A DNA stretch of 41,267 nucleotides from Caulobacter sp. (lineage in GTDB: Bacteria > Pseudomonadota > Alphaproteobacteria > Caulobacterales > Caulobacteraceae): contig NZ_JAGIBH010000007.1 of the NCBI RefSeq assembly GCF_017744445.1, positions 182,358 to 223,624 of the forward strand, given 5' to 3'. Each line of letters opens with the position of its first letter. Position 1 is the first letter of the stretch. The translations under genes were made by a program, and so were the position numbers. Under the pieces are notes generated by a model. The model saw nothing but the letters and a program-made list of their open reading frames with translations. It was not told where the DNA came from and made no database searches. Below are positions 16,801 to 27,582 of this stretch, piece by piece.

Positions 16801-17436
16801 TTATTGGACTTTCGGCGGCGTTGCCGTGGGAGGCGCGCTGAAGTCCACCGTCGGCGCGCTCTGCGCCGAGGCCGAGGCCTGGAACAGCTGGGCCGGCTTC
16901 TGGCCGCTGTACAGGGTCTTGGCCCACAGCACGCTGGGGAAGGTGCGCAGCGTCGTGTTGTACTGCTGAGCCGCCAGGTTGTAGTCGCGACGCGAGATCG
17001 CGATGCGGTTCTCGGTGCCTTCCAGCTGGCTTTGCAGCGCCAGGAAGTTCTGGTTCGACTTCAGGTCCGGATACTGCTCCTGGATCACCATCAGGCGCCC
17101 CAGCACGCCGGACAGCTGGTCCTGCGAGGCGGCGAACTTCTGGAACTGGGCCGGGTCGGTGATGGTCGAGGCGTCGACCTTGACCTGGGTGGCGCTGGCG
17201 CGGGCGGCGGTGACGGCGGTCAGCACGTCCTTCTCCTGGGCCGCGTAGCCCTTCACGGTGGCGACCAGGTTCGGGATCAGGTCGGCCCGGCGCTGGTAGT
17301 CGTTCTGCACCTGGCCCCAGGCGGCCTTGGTCGCCTCGTCCTGGGTGGGGATGGTGTTGATCCCGCAGCCGGCCAGGGTCGCCGGGATGGCGACGATCAG
17401 GGCCACGCGCGCTGCGTTACGAGCCAGACGGTTCAT
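16801..17436 (-). CDS. lemA: LemA-family lipoprotein
   Basis: A 211-residue protein. The signal sequence ends in a lipobox, TLAGC, with Cys24 as the lipidated residue. The LemA body follows: WGQVQNDYQRRADLIPNLVATVKGYAAQEKDVLTAV in adjoining blocks, YPDLKSNQNFLALQSQLEGTENRIAISRRDYN, then a Pro/Ala-rich tail. LemA proteins are helical and membrane-anchored; they commonly precede TPM-domain genes, as here. The lipobox is a variant on the usual N-terminal membrane helix. The ATG at 17436 has GGAGGG seven bases upstream. It is the first gene of the lemA-TPM-TPM unit. Confidence 0.93.
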   Translation of the reverse strand: MNRLARNAARVALIVAIPATLAGCGINTIPTQDEATKAAWGQVQNDYQRRADLIPNLVATVKGYAAQEKDVLTAVTAARASATQVKVDASTITDPAQFQKFAASQDQLSGVLGRLMVIQEQYPDLKSNQNFLALQSQLEGTENRIAISRRDYNLAAQQYNTTLRTFPSVLWAKTLYSGQKPAQLFQASASAQSAPTVDFSAPPTATPPKVQ

Positions 17437-17599
17437 CAAGTCCCTCCGCGAGAGCCTGCCCGCTTCGAAGAAGCGGATCAGCAGGCTCGTCCAACCAGAA
17501 TGCGAACATGTATGCTCGCGTACCGCTGTTAGGTAGCGTTTCCGCGACACTACGCCAGGTCGCGGCGGATTAAACCTTCGACATGTAGAGGGTTCCGCC

Positions 17600-18892
17600 T
17601 CAGAGCTCGGCGAACGCCTTCTTGCGCGGACCCATGTAGCCGAACAGCCAGGCGGCGACCTTGCGCATCTGGATCTCCTCCGAGCCCTCGGTGATCCGGT
17701 AGCGGCGGTGGTGGCGGTAGATGTGCTCGAACGGCTTGTGGCGCGAATAGCCGATGCCGCCATGGATCTGCATGGCCCGGTCGGCGGCCTCGCAGCACAG
17801 GCGGTTGGCCCAGTAGTTACACATCGAGACCTTGTCGGAGAGGCGCTTTTCGACCTCGACCTTGGACATCTGGTCCATCTCCCAGGCGGTCTTGCGGATC
17901 AGCAGGCGCAACATCTCGGCCTGGGTCGACAGCTCGACGATCGGGAACTGGATGGCCTGGTTCTCGGCCAAGGCCTTGCCGAACGGCTTGCGCGCGCGTG
18001 CGTACGCGATGCTTTCTTCTATGCAGAACACCGCCGCGCCCAGGCTGGAGGCCGCCTGGCGGATGCGGTTCTCGTGGACGAAGTGCTGGGCGATCGACAG
18101 GCCGCCGCCCTCCGGTCCGAACATCGCGCTGTCAGGGACCCAGACATTGGTGAAGCTGACCCTTGGGTGATCGGTCGGCATGTTGAAGGTCCAGAGATAC
18201 TCCTCGACCTTGACCCCCGGCGCATGGGCCGGGATCAGGAAGGCGGTAATGCCCCGCGCGTCGCCGTCCTCGCCGGACGTGCGGGCGAACAGGCAGCAGT
18301 GGGTGGCCGCGTGCATGCCCGTGGTCCACATCTTCTGGCCATTGATCCGCCAGCCGGCCTCGCCCTTGTGCTCCTCGCGGACCGCGCGGGTCTCCATGAA
18401 GGTGGCGTCCGAGCCGTGCTCGGGCTCCGTCAGGCCAAAGGTCGGGCGGAAAGCGCCCCTGTCCAGCATGTCGCTGATCAGGTGCTGCTGGTCGGGTCGG
18501 CCGAAGTCGCGCAGCATCAGCACGAACGGATTGTTGCCGACGATCGAGTGCTCGTTCTGCAGGTCGTTGAACAGGCCCAAGCCCTTGGACGCCAGGTGCT
18601 CGCGGATCACCGCCATCCAGAGGTTGGAACCGTCCTTGCCGCCATACTCCTTGGGCAGGGCGAAGCGATAGTGGCCCGCCTGATCGGCCAGCTTGCGGGC
18701 CTTGGCCAGCAGCTCCTCCCACTCGTGCCGGGGCAGGCCGCCCATGTCCCAGTCGGTGCGGGCCCATTCTCGGCGGTGGTCGAAGAACCGCTCGTTGTCG
18801 TCGCGCGCCTGCAGGGGCGCGATCTCCTTGTCGATGAAGGCGTCGAGCTCGGTCAGATAGGCCGTCAGCGCCGGCGGCAGATGGAAGTCCAT
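17600..18892 (-). CDS. Acyl-CoA dehydrogenase
   Basis: A 430-residue FAD flavoenzyme of the acyl-CoA dehydrogenase fold that introduces the alpha-beta double bond. The FAD/substrate signature FGLTEPEHGSDATFMETRA and the WRINGQKMWTTGM block are present. The C-terminal helical domain carries ARARKPFGKALAENQAIQFPI, the MQIHGGIGYSRHKPFEHIYRHHRRYRITEGSEEIQ block and a Lys/Leu end. The ATG at 18892 is preceded by GGGAGG; MREGGFA at 18913 is less likely. The closest family is the ACAD10/11-like long-chain group found singly in alphaproteobacteria. It is divergent from a small membrane-protein gene. Confidence 0.92.
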   Translation of the reverse strand: MDFHLPPALTAYLTELDAFIDKEIAPLQARDDNERFFDHRREWARTDWDMGGLPRHEWEELLAKARKLADQAGHYRFALPKEYGGKDGSNLWMAVIREHLASKGLGLFNDLQNEHSIVGNNPFVLMLRDFGRPDQQHLISDMLDRGAFRPTFGLTEPEHGSDATFMETRAVREEHKGEAGWRINGQKMWTTGMHAATHCCLFARTSGEDGDARGITAFLIPAHAPGVKVEEYLWTFNMPTDHPRVSFTNVWVPDSAMFGPEGGGLSIAQHFVHENRIRQAASSLGAAVFCIEESIAYARARKPFGKALAENQAIQFPIVELSTQAEMLRLLIRKTAWEMDQMSKVEVEKRLSDKVSMCNYWANRLCCEAADRAMQIHGGIGYSRHKPFEHIYRHHRRYRITEGSEEIQMRKVAAWLFGYMGPRKKAFAEL

Positions 18893-19012
18893 GGCAAAGC
18901 CTCCCTCACGCACGTCTTATGGTTGGGGAGACCTTAGGCTCGACGGGCGGCCGGGGCCAACCGTGCCCCTTGGGAACGCGGTTTTAACCAGACCGGGCGT
19001 AGGGTTTCCGCC

Positions 19013-19435
19013 ATGATCACCATGGCCGCCTTCGCGATCATCGGCGCCGCGCTCGGAGCATTCGTCCGTCCGCGCTGGCTGGGCGTGCTGCTGCCGGTGC
19101 TGCTCGCCGTCTCCGTCGAGGGCGGGGTCTACTGGGCCATCGGGATCATGGACCACCAACCCAATCGCGAAGTGCTGATCATGCGCCTGCAGGCGGTGTT
19201 CGGCGATGACCTGATCAGCATGGTCGGCCCGATCGCCGCCGCCGCCATCGGCGGCGTGGTCGCCGCGGTGCTGGGCGTCTTCACCGATCCCAAGACGGTC
19301 GACGTCTACAGCGCCGAGAACATCAAGCGCCGCGTCGGCAAGGACGGCCGCTACGCCCGCGCCGAAGGCATGGTCCAGGACCGCGCCATCCACGCCAAGG
19401 CCGAGAGCCGGATCGATCAGATCCTGGGGCTCTGA
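19013..19435 (+). CDS. Small integral membrane protein, function unknown
   Basis: A 140-residue protein with three predicted membrane helices (about 3-20, 24-44 and 70-90), then a charged cytoplasmic tail (FTDPKTVDVYSAENIKRRVGKDGRYARAEGMV). A second ATG at 19022 would shorten it by three residues. Neither start has a canonical ribosome site, although AGGGTTT lies seven bases upstream. It is divergent from the acyl-CoA dehydrogenase gene with a 120-base gap. I do not recognise a family. Confidence 0.7.
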   Translation: MITMAAFAIIGAALGAFVRPRWLGVLLPVLLAVSVEGGVYWAIGIMDHQPNREVLIMRLQAVFGDDLISMVGPIAAAAIGGVVAAVLGVFTDPKTVDVYSAENIKRRVGKDGRYARAEGMVQDRAIHAKAESRIDQILGL

Positions 19436-19458
19436 GTCCGCACCCGCAAACAATGTTT

Positions 19459-19597
19459 GCCTTCCTAGGTCTTGTGCCTACGACCCATCGTTCAGCGGTC
19501 GCTGCGCCAGGCTTGAGTGCGCCAACGTCGACCAAGCGCTTCTTTCACTGTCGAGCCCAGCTGCACCATGGGTCCTAGGCACAAGACCTAGGAAGGC
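19459..19597. repeat. 139-base element bounded by 30-base inverted repeats
   Basis: Arms 19459-19488 and 19568-19597 match in 29 of 30 positions (GCCTTCCTAGGTCTTGTGCC and onward). They enclose 79 bases with no open reading frame. No target-site duplication is visible. It could be a MITE-like element, a structured RNA or a terminator-like repeat. It occupies the first part of the 456-base gap between the genes ending at 19435 and starting at 19892. Confidence 0.85.
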
Positions 19598-19709
19598 GAT
19601 CTTGGGGTGGTGGGGAATGGAAAAGGCGCCCCCGGCCCTCGCCGTTTTCGCGCACGCCTCGCCGCATCCGGCGCGGAATGCCCGTTTCCCAAATTATCGA
19701 CGTATCGAC

Positions 19710-19793
19710 GAAATTCCACTTGCGGAATTTCTGATCACTGATATCTAAGCGATGCTTAGTTCGGATCCGAAGCACCGGTGGGGATATCGGTGC
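19710..19793. promoter_or_regulatory. Cluster of four palindromes upstream of the small secreted protein gene
   Basis: Four perfect inverted repeats sit in 84 bases: GAAATTCC/GGAATTTC (19710-19731), CTAAGC/GCTTAG around GAT (19745-19759), TTCGGATCCGAA (19760-19771) and GCACCG/CGGTGC (19772-19793). The last three abut. The stretch is clearly lower in GC than its surroundings. It may be operators or a structured leader RNA; a -10-like GCCTAGAT lies at 19799-19806. Nothing else, and no gene, is seen from 19598 to 19891. Confidence 0.55.
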
Positions 19794-19891
19794 GCCACGC
19801 CTAGATAGGGTGGTGGGAGCCGGGCGGCCAGTACCGCTTATCACCGATCAACGATCTGACCGCAACTTCCCCAACACCGGAGGGCTTTCTG

Positions 19892-20224
19892 ATGAAGCTC
19901 CGCACCCTGGCGGCTGCCGCCGCCTTCACCATGCTCGCCACCTCGGCCTTCGCCGACGGCCGCATCGCCGCCGCCCTGGACGCGCCGGTCGCGGCCAAGA
20001 CCAAGGTCGTCGCCGGCGGCGCCGTCTTCGTCTGCGAGGGCGCCGAGTGCGTCTCGACCCAAGCCCCCTCGCGGGCCCTCACCGCGGTGGCCTGCAAGGC
20101 CCTCGCCAAGGAAGTGGGTCGCGTCGCGGCCTTCGGCGGCGAAACCAAGTCGCTGGACGCCGATGACCTGACCCGCTGCAACGCCTCGGCCAAGGGCGGT
20201 TCCGCCCTGGCTTCGGCTAAGTAA
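19892..20224 (+). CDS. Small secreted protein, CC_3452-like
   Basis: A 110-residue exported protein. The signal peptide MKLRTLAAAAAFTMLATSAFA is followed by DGRIAAALDAPVAAKTKVVAGGAVFVCEGAECVS and a C-terminal part with two further cysteines (AVACKALAKE, LTRCNASA). Four cysteines in about 90 residues suggest two disulphides in the periplasm. I recall the name CC_3452 family for such proteins, and the position two genes upstream of atpH fits that locus number; this is memory, not a search. The start has GGAGGG seven bases upstream. Two hairpins follow the stop, the second a strong terminator. Confidence 0.85.
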   Translation: MKLRTLAAAAAFTMLATSAFADGRIAAALDAPVAAKTKVVAGGAVFVCEGAECVSTQAPSRALTAVACKALAKEVGRVAAFGGETKSLDADDLTRCNASAKGGSALASAK

Positions 20225-20248
20225 GAACACGTATCGCTTTACCTGAGA

Positions 20249-20288
20249 CCAGACGCTTTTGGGGCCGCCGTTTCTCCGGCCCGTCTGG
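20249..20288 (+). terminator. First of two hairpins after the small secreted protein gene
   Basis: CCAGAC (20249-20254) pairs with GTCTGG (20283-20288), and an inner GGGCCG pairs with CGGCCC, leaving an internal loop. It may aid termination or protect the 3' end. Confidence 0.4.
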
Positions 20289-20316
20289 CTGTTTCCTCGA
20301 GCATTCGCCTGAACGG

Positions 20317-20350
20317 GGCGGCGGATTTATTCCGCCGCCTCTTTTCTTTT
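20317..20350 (+). terminator. Rho-independent terminator
   Basis: A perfect nine-base stem GGCGGCGGA (20317-20325) with TCCGCCGCC (20331-20339), loop TTTAT, then TCTTTTCTTTT. It is the clearest intrinsic terminator in the window and lies immediately before the small hotdog-like gene. Confidence 0.9.
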
Positions 20351-20375
20351 CCGCAACCGTGATTAGTTGACCGAC

Positions 20376-20615
20376 ATGGACACGAGCTTGGCCGCCCAGC
20401 TGGAAACCGTTCTGCGCAAGGCCGCGGGCGACGGGACCGCCCTGGCCTCGATGACCGTGGACTATGCCGGCGAGGCTGGCGACGGCGTGCTGGAGCCCAA
20501 GGGCTGGGTCGAGCGGGCCACCCGCAGCCTGGTCTTCGCCCAGGGCGAACTGCGTCGCGCCGACGGCGCTCTGGCGGCTTCGGCCTCAGCCGTGTTCCGC
20601 CGCGCCGGAGACTGA
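20376..20615 (+). CDS. Short hotdog/PaaI-thioesterase-like protein (C-terminal half only)
   Basis: A 79-residue protein. From residue 24 it reads ALASMTVDYAGEAGDGVLEPKGWVERATRSLVFAQGELRRADGALAASASAVFRR in adjoining blocks. This follows the last three to four beta-strands of PaaI-type acyl-CoA thioesterases, but the N-terminal strand and central helix with the catalytic residues are missing. It may be a degenerate or regulatory half domain, or an independent small protein. The ATG at 20376 is the likely start (a TTG at 20367 is in frame). There is no clear ribosome site; it begins 26 bases after the terminator T-run. The next gene is atpH. Confidence 0.65.
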   Translation: MDTSLAAQLETVLRKAAGDGTALASMTVDYAGEAGDGVLEPKGWVERATRSLVFAQGELRRADGALAASASAVFRRAGD

Positions 20616-20795
20616 TCGCGCCCCTTTGGTTGCGACTGCGAAAGGCCCGTGTTATCAGGCGCGCGGCTTCGGATAGGGCGATGCGGACGCGTCGGCCTTC
20701 CATGTGCTTTTTACAAGCGCGCTCAAGCCTTTAAGCCGCGATAAGGGTTAACCTTCTTGTTCGCGGCCATTTGCAACGCACCGGGCGGATACCAA

Positions 20796-21350
20796 GTGGC
20801 GGACGAAACCAAGGCGACGGATGCGGGTCAGCGCTATGCGCAGTCCCTCTTCGAACTGACGATCGAGAACGGCAACCTGGCCAAGGTCGAGGCCGACCTT
20901 AAGAGCCTGAAGGCGATGATCGCCGACAGCGCCGACCTGCGCCGCCTGATCGCCTCGCCGGCGTTCTCGGCCGAGGACAAGGGCAAGGGCCTGGTCGCCG
21001 TGGCCGTGAAGGCCAAGTTCGACATGCTGACCACCAAGTTCCTGGGCCTGATCGCCTCGAACGGCCGCACCGGCGACCTGTTGGGCGCCATCTCGGCCTT
21101 CAGCGAACTGTCGGCCAAGCACCGTGGCGTCGTCACCGCCGAGGTGGTCTCGGCCACCGCCCTGTCGGCCGCCCAGCTGAAGGGCGTGCAAACGACCCTC
21201 GCTGAAGCCCTGGGCAAGACCCCCGAAGTTTCCACGCGCGTCGATCCGTCCCTGCTGGGCGGTCTGAAGGTGCGCGTCGGTTCGCGTCTCTTCGACGCTT
21301 CGCTCCGTTCGAAGCTCGATTCCCTGAAATTCGCCCTGAAGCGCGCTTAA
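20796..21350 (+). CDS. atpH: ATP synthase F1 subunit delta
   Basis: Stator protein linking the top of the alpha3beta3 head to the peripheral b stalk. It has 184 residues, the normal length. The helical N-terminal domain begins [20 protein letters not shown] and ends near [13 protein letters not shown]. The C-terminal domain carries [22 protein letters not shown] and the conserved [27 protein letters not shown] region. The likely start is the GTG at 20796 (VADETKATD), with a weak GGGCGGAT upstream. It is the first gene of the atp operon. The 180-base gap before it contains no gene; a TTTAAGCC..GGTTAACC stretch near 20731-20752 may be part of the promoter. Fo genes are not here. Confidence 0.95.
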   Translation: MADETKATDAGQRYAQSLFELTIENGNLAKVEADLKSLKAMIADSADLRRLIASPAFSAEDKGKGLVAVAVKAKFDMLTTKFLGLIASNGRTGDLLGAISAFSELSAKHRGVVTAEVVSATALSAAQLKGVQTTLAEALGKTPEVSTRVDPSLLGGLKVRVGSRLFDASLRSKLDSLKFALKRA

Positions 21351-21358
21351 GCCTTTAA

Positions 21359-22936
<1,578 letters not shown>

Positions 22937-22944
22937 GGCGAGAA

Positions 22945-23574
22945 ATGGCGAGCAACCCCAAATCCTTGGACGCCTGGTCCGGTGAGTTCGGCGACCGCTA
23001 CACCCAGCGGAACGCCGTGACCGCCGAGGCCGTGAGCGGCCGCGCGAGGGTTTGGGGACAGGTGCTGCCGCGCCTGGCGGGCGACCCGCCGGCGAGCATC
23101 CTGGAAGTCGGCCCGAACGTCGGGCTGAACCTCCGGGGCCTGGCGGCCGTGTCGGACGCCGAGCTGTGGGGCATCGAGCCCAACGGCGCGGCCCGCAAGC
23201 AGCTGCTCGAGGACGGCGTCCTGCCGGCCGAGCGGCTGTTCGAAGGCTTCGGCCACACCATCCCGCTGGCCGACGGGGCCGTGGACATGGCGTTCACCTC
23301 GGGGGTGCTGATCCACGTGGATCCGTCCCAGCTCGAGGCGACGATGCGCGAAATTCACCGCGTATCGGCCAAGTATGTCTTCTGTGCCGAATATTTCTCG
23401 CCCAAGCCTGAGACTATTACGTATCGCGGCGAACAAGATCTTCTGTTCAAGAACGATTTTGGTTCGCTGTACTTGGATCTCTTCCCGGATCTGGTGTTGG
23501 TCGATTGCGGGTTCTTCTGGAGAAGGACGACCGTGATGGACGACACCACCTGGTGGCTGTTTAGGAAGGTCTGA
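22945..23574 (+). CDS. SAM-dependent methyltransferase, PseM-like, inside the atp operon
   Basis: A 209-residue class I methyltransferase. The N-terminal block [18 protein letters not shown] (residues 8-25) resembles the FWxGEFGxxYxxRN start of the pseudaminic-acid-biosynthesis-associated methylases (TIGR03587, from memory). The SAM motif I is [12 protein letters not shown] (52-63), the acidic motif II GIEPN (76-80), and the motif IV region [20 protein letters not shown] (106-125). It lies tightly between atpA (8-base gap) and atpG (7-base gap), so it must be co-transcribed with ATP synthase. The first half is very GC-rich (78% in 23041-23100), the second much less (45% in 23401-23460). The substrate is unknown; a glycan precursor or another small molecule is possible. 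Confidence 0.85.
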   Translation: MASNPKSLDAWSGEFGDRYTQRNAVTAEAVSGRARVWGQVLPRLAGDPPASILEVGPNVGLNLRGLAAVSDAELWGIEPNGAARKQLLEDGVLPAERLFEGFGHTIPLADGAVDMAFTSGVLIHVDPSQLEATMREIHRVSAKYVFCAEYFSPKPETITYRGEQDLLFKNDFGSLYLDLFPDLVLVDCGFFWRRTTVMDDTTWWLFRKV

Positions 23575-23581
23575 TAGGCGA

Positions 23582-24457
23582 ATGGCAAGCCTAAAGGAAA
23601 TGCGCAATCGGATCTCGAGCGTCAAGGCGACGCAGAAGATCACGAAGGCGATGCAGATGGTGGCGGCGGCCAAGCTGCGCCGGAGCCAGGATGCGGCCGA
23701 GGCCGCGCGTCCCTACGCCCAGCGCCTGTCCCGCGTCATCGCCAACCTGGCCGCTGGCGTGTCCGGCGCCGACGCGCCGAAGCTGCTGACCGGCACGGGC
23801 CGTGACGACCGTCACCTGGTGATCGTCGCCGCCGCCGACCGCGGCCTGGCGGGGGGCTTCACCTCGTCGATCGTCCGCGCCGCGCGCGAGCGGATCGACA
23901 GCCTGATCGCCCAGGGCAAGGACGTGAAGATCGTCTGCGTCGGCAAGAAGGTCACCGCCCAGCTGAAGCGCCCCTACGGCGACAAGGTGGTCGAGAACTT
24001 CGACCTGTCGGCCTATCGCCAGTTCACCCTCTCGGTCGCCCAGCCGATCGCCGACGTCGTCACGCGCCTGTACGAAGCCGGCGACGTGGACGTGGTCACC
24101 CTGTTCTACAGCCGCTTCAAGTCGGTGGTTCAGCAGGTCCCGACCGCCCTGCAGCTGGTGCCCGCCGTGGTCGACGGCGCCGAGGCCCCCGCCGGCCCGG
24201 CCGCGGTCTACGAGTACGAGCCCTCGGAAGAGGCCATTCTCGAGACCCTGCTGCCGCGCAACCTGACGGTCCAGATCCTGTCGGCCCTGCTCGACAACAT
24301 GGCTGGCTTCTACGCCAGCCAGATGACGGCCATGGACAACGCCACGCGCAACGCCGGCGACATGATCAAGCGCTACACCCTCGAATACAACCGTTCACGT
24401 CAGGCTCAGATCACCAAGGAGCTGATCGAGATCATCTCCGGCGCCGAAGCCGTCTGA
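23582..24457 (+). CDS. atpG: ATP synthase F1 subunit gamma
   Basis: The 291-residue central rotor shaft. The N-terminal coiled-coil strand is [34 protein letters not shown] in adjoining blocks. The C-terminal strand is [18 protein letters not shown] with the closing [24 protein letters not shown]. Both helices and the middle Rossmann-like domain are intact. The ATG at 23582 follows AGGCGA, seven bases after the methyltransferase stop. The bases around it (GGCGAATGGCAAGC) resemble those around the methyltransferase start (GGCGAGAAATGGCGAGC). Confidence 0.97.
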   Translation: MASLKEMRNRISSVKATQKITKAMQMVAAAKLRRSQDAAEAARPYAQRLSRVIANLAAGVSGADAPKLLTGTGRDDRHLVIVAAADRGLAGGFTSSIVRAARERIDSLIAQGKDVKIVCVGKKVTAQLKRPYGDKVVENFDLSAYRQFTLSVAQPIADVVTRLYEAGDVDVVTLFYSRFKSVVQQVPTALQLVPAVVDGAEAPAGPAAVYEYEPSEEAILETLLPRNLTVQILSALLDNMAGFYASQMTAMDNATRNAGDMIKRYTLEYNRSRQAQITKELIEIISGAEAV

Positions 24458-24474
24458 TCCTGAATCCCCCATAA

Positions 24475-26141
<1,667 letters not shown>

Positions 26142-26142
<1 letters not shown>

Positions 26143-26393
26143 TGACCGAAGACGCCGATCTGGGCCAATTCTGTTGCGATGAGCTGGCGGAAGCGGTGTC
26201 TCCGGACGCCAGCGCCAGCCTCATCGAGCATGACAGCGGCCTGATCCTGCTGAACCTCGGCGAACGCGAGGAAGAGGGCGAAACGGGCGTGGTGCTGGCC
26301 ACCATCCGCTTCTGCCCCTTCTGCGGCGCCGAGATCCAGACCGACGAAGACATCGAGGCCGCCCTGGGCGGCGTCGAGGAGACCTTCAACTGA
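26142..26393 (+). CDS. Small CC/CPFC cysteine protein coupled to atpD and atpC
   Basis: An 83-residue acidic protein. Cys11-Cys12 (QFCCDEL) and Cys58/Cys61 (IRFCPFCGAEI) could form one four-cysteine metal site, as in zinc ribbons. Between them is LIEHDSGLILLNLGEREEEGETGVVLATI, likely beta strands. There is no signal peptide or membrane segment. Its ATG overlaps the atpD stop (TAATG) and its TGA overlaps the atpC start (TGATG), so it is translationally coupled on both sides. This strongly supports a real protein made in step with the F1 subunits. I do not recognise a characterised family. An assembly or regulatory role in ATP synthase is an inference from position only. Confidence 0.85.
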
Positions 26394-26653
26394 TGGCCAA
26401 GCTGCACTTCTCTCTGGTCGCCCCCGAGCGCGAACTGTTCTCCGGCGACGTGGACCTGGTCCAGGCCCCGGGCACGGAAGGCGACTTCGGCGTCCTGGCC
26501 GGCCACGCTCCGTTCATGACCACCCTGCGCGAAGGCAAGGTGACCGTGAAGGACGGCGCGACGACCAAGGTGTTCGACATCCAGGGCGGGTTCGCGGATG
26601 TGGGGCCCGATGGCCTGACCATCCTGGCCGAACACGCCGTCGAAGCGGCTTAA
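26393..26653 (+). CDS. atpC: ATP synthase F1 subunit epsilon, short form
   Basis: An 86-residue protein comprising only the N-terminal beta-sandwich (MAKLHFSLVAPERELFSGDVDLVQAPGTEGDFGVLAGHAPFMTTLREG in adjoining blocks), which binds gamma and the c-ring. The two-helix C-terminal domain that brakes hydrolysis in E. coli and Bacillus is absent (usual length about 130-140). In alphaproteobacteria the zeta subunit can take over inhibition, so this is compatible with a functional enzyme. Start and upstream stop overlap (TGATG). A terminator follows. Confidence 0.96.
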   Translation: MAKLHFSLVAPERELFSGDVDLVQAPGTEGDFGVLAGHAPFMTTLREGKVTVKDGATTKVFDIQGGFADVGPDGLTILAEHAVEAA

Positions 26654-26677
26654 GCTTCGCCGACGCTGACGCTTTCG

Positions 26678-26715
26678 AAACGCCCTCGTTCCACCCGGAT
26701 CGGGGGCGTTTTCGT
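26678..26715 (+). terminator. Rho-independent terminator of the atp operon
   Basis: AAACGCCCTCG (26678-26688) pairs with CGGGGGCGTTT (26701-26711), with one wobble and a 12-base loop, followed by TC and a T-poor tail. It begins 25 bases after the atpC stop. Confidence 0.75.
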
Positions 26716-26838
26716 GCGGCAAGCGAAAAAATTACACTTGTGACCCAATCTCCGCCTCAATCGGTAGCCATAAGGGTTGCGAGGGACCGCCTGTCGGTTT
26801 TAATGCCGACCTCTCGTCTTGTTGGGGATATCCAGCCT

Positions 26839-27543
26839 ATGCGCCTTGCGCTCGTCAGCCTGATCGCCCTCGGTGCGGTCTCGACCGCCGCCGTTGCCCA
26901 GGAAACTGCTCCGGCTCCTGCCGCCGCTCCCGCCGCCGCTCCTGCCGCGGCTCCGGCCGATCAAGCTGCCCCGGCCGCTGCTCCGGCTGATCAAGCCGCT
27001 CCGCCCGTCGCCGCGCCGGCCGCCGGCGCTGCTCCGGCCGAGACCTACACCGCCCCGGTCCGTGGTCCGCGCACCACCGATCCGCTGTCGGTCCGCCTGA
27101 TGGACGTGCTGGACAAGGTCTGCAAGCCGTCGGTCGCCGGCGGCGACTTCGCCCAGCTGGTCAAGGACTACGGCTTCAAGAAGAAGAAGGAACAGTGGGT
27201 CCTGGCGCTTGAGAAGCCCTACAACATCACCCTGGATAACCCCGGCTCGAACAAGAACGTCTGCACGGTCACCATCGACTACGCGCAGACCCCCGAGCAG
27301 GCCCAGGAACTGGCCAACGCCCTGCACGACTACGCGACCTGGGAAAACAGCCCGCAGCTGCGCCTGATCCGTAACGACCAGACCGTCGGCAGCGACTTCC
27401 GCCGCTTCACCGTGTCGTGGGACGACGCCTGGGCTGGCGGTCACGCCGGCCTGGTGTTCATGCGCCTGAAGAAGCTGGACGAGACCTCGGTCGGCAAGAA
27501 CTTCGAGCGCGCCCAGATCCTGTACAGCACCACCAGCCGCTAA
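26839..27543 (+). CDS. Periplasmic protein with Ala/Pro-rich linker, function unknown
   Basis: A 234-residue protein. The signal peptide is MRLALVSLIALGAVSTAAVA. An Ala/Pro/Gln-rich segment of about 55 residues follows (repeated AAPADQAAP), then a globular domain from about residue 75 (SVRLMDVLDKVCKPSVAGGDFAQLVKDYGFKKKKEQW in adjoining blocks). The domain has two cysteines (VCKPS and NVCTVT) and a beta-rich C-terminus. The NMCGL-like layout is often seen in Caulobacterales, but I cannot name a family. I start at the ATG at 26839 because the signal peptide begins there; the frame is open upstream to 26740. GGGGA lies 12 bases ahead. Confidence 0.8.
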   Translation: MRLALVSLIALGAVSTAAVAQETAPAPAAAPAAAPAAAPADQAAPAAAPADQAAPPVAAPAAGAAPAETYTAPVRGPRTTDPLSVRLMDVLDKVCKPSVAGGDFAQLVKDYGFKKKKEQWVLALEKPYNITLDNPGSNKNVCTVTIDYAQTPEQAQELANALHDYATWENSPQLRLIRNDQTVGSDFRRFTVSWDDAWAGGHAGLVFMRLKKLDETSVGKNFERAQILYSTTSR

Positions 27544-27551
27544 CCGGTTGA

Positions 27552-27575
27552 TCCGCCCCTCAGGCGGACCTATTT
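27552..27575 (+). terminator. Weak hairpin after the periplasmic protein gene
   Basis: TCCGCC (27552-27557) pairs with GGCGGA (27563-27568), followed by CCTATTTAAG. It precedes the guanidine riboswitch and would separate the two units. Confidence 0.4.
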
Positions 27576-27582
27576 AAGCGAA

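Noticed and set aside
19575..19844. 89-codon minus-strand frame in the palindrome-rich gap
   Set aside because: It crosses the inverted-repeat element and the palindrome cluster, has no ribosome site and an Arg/Pro-rich composition.
20722..20760. CtrA box upstream of atpH
   Set aside because: Two TTAA half-sites are present, but the spacing is 13 bases rather than the seven needed for TTAA-N7-TTAA.
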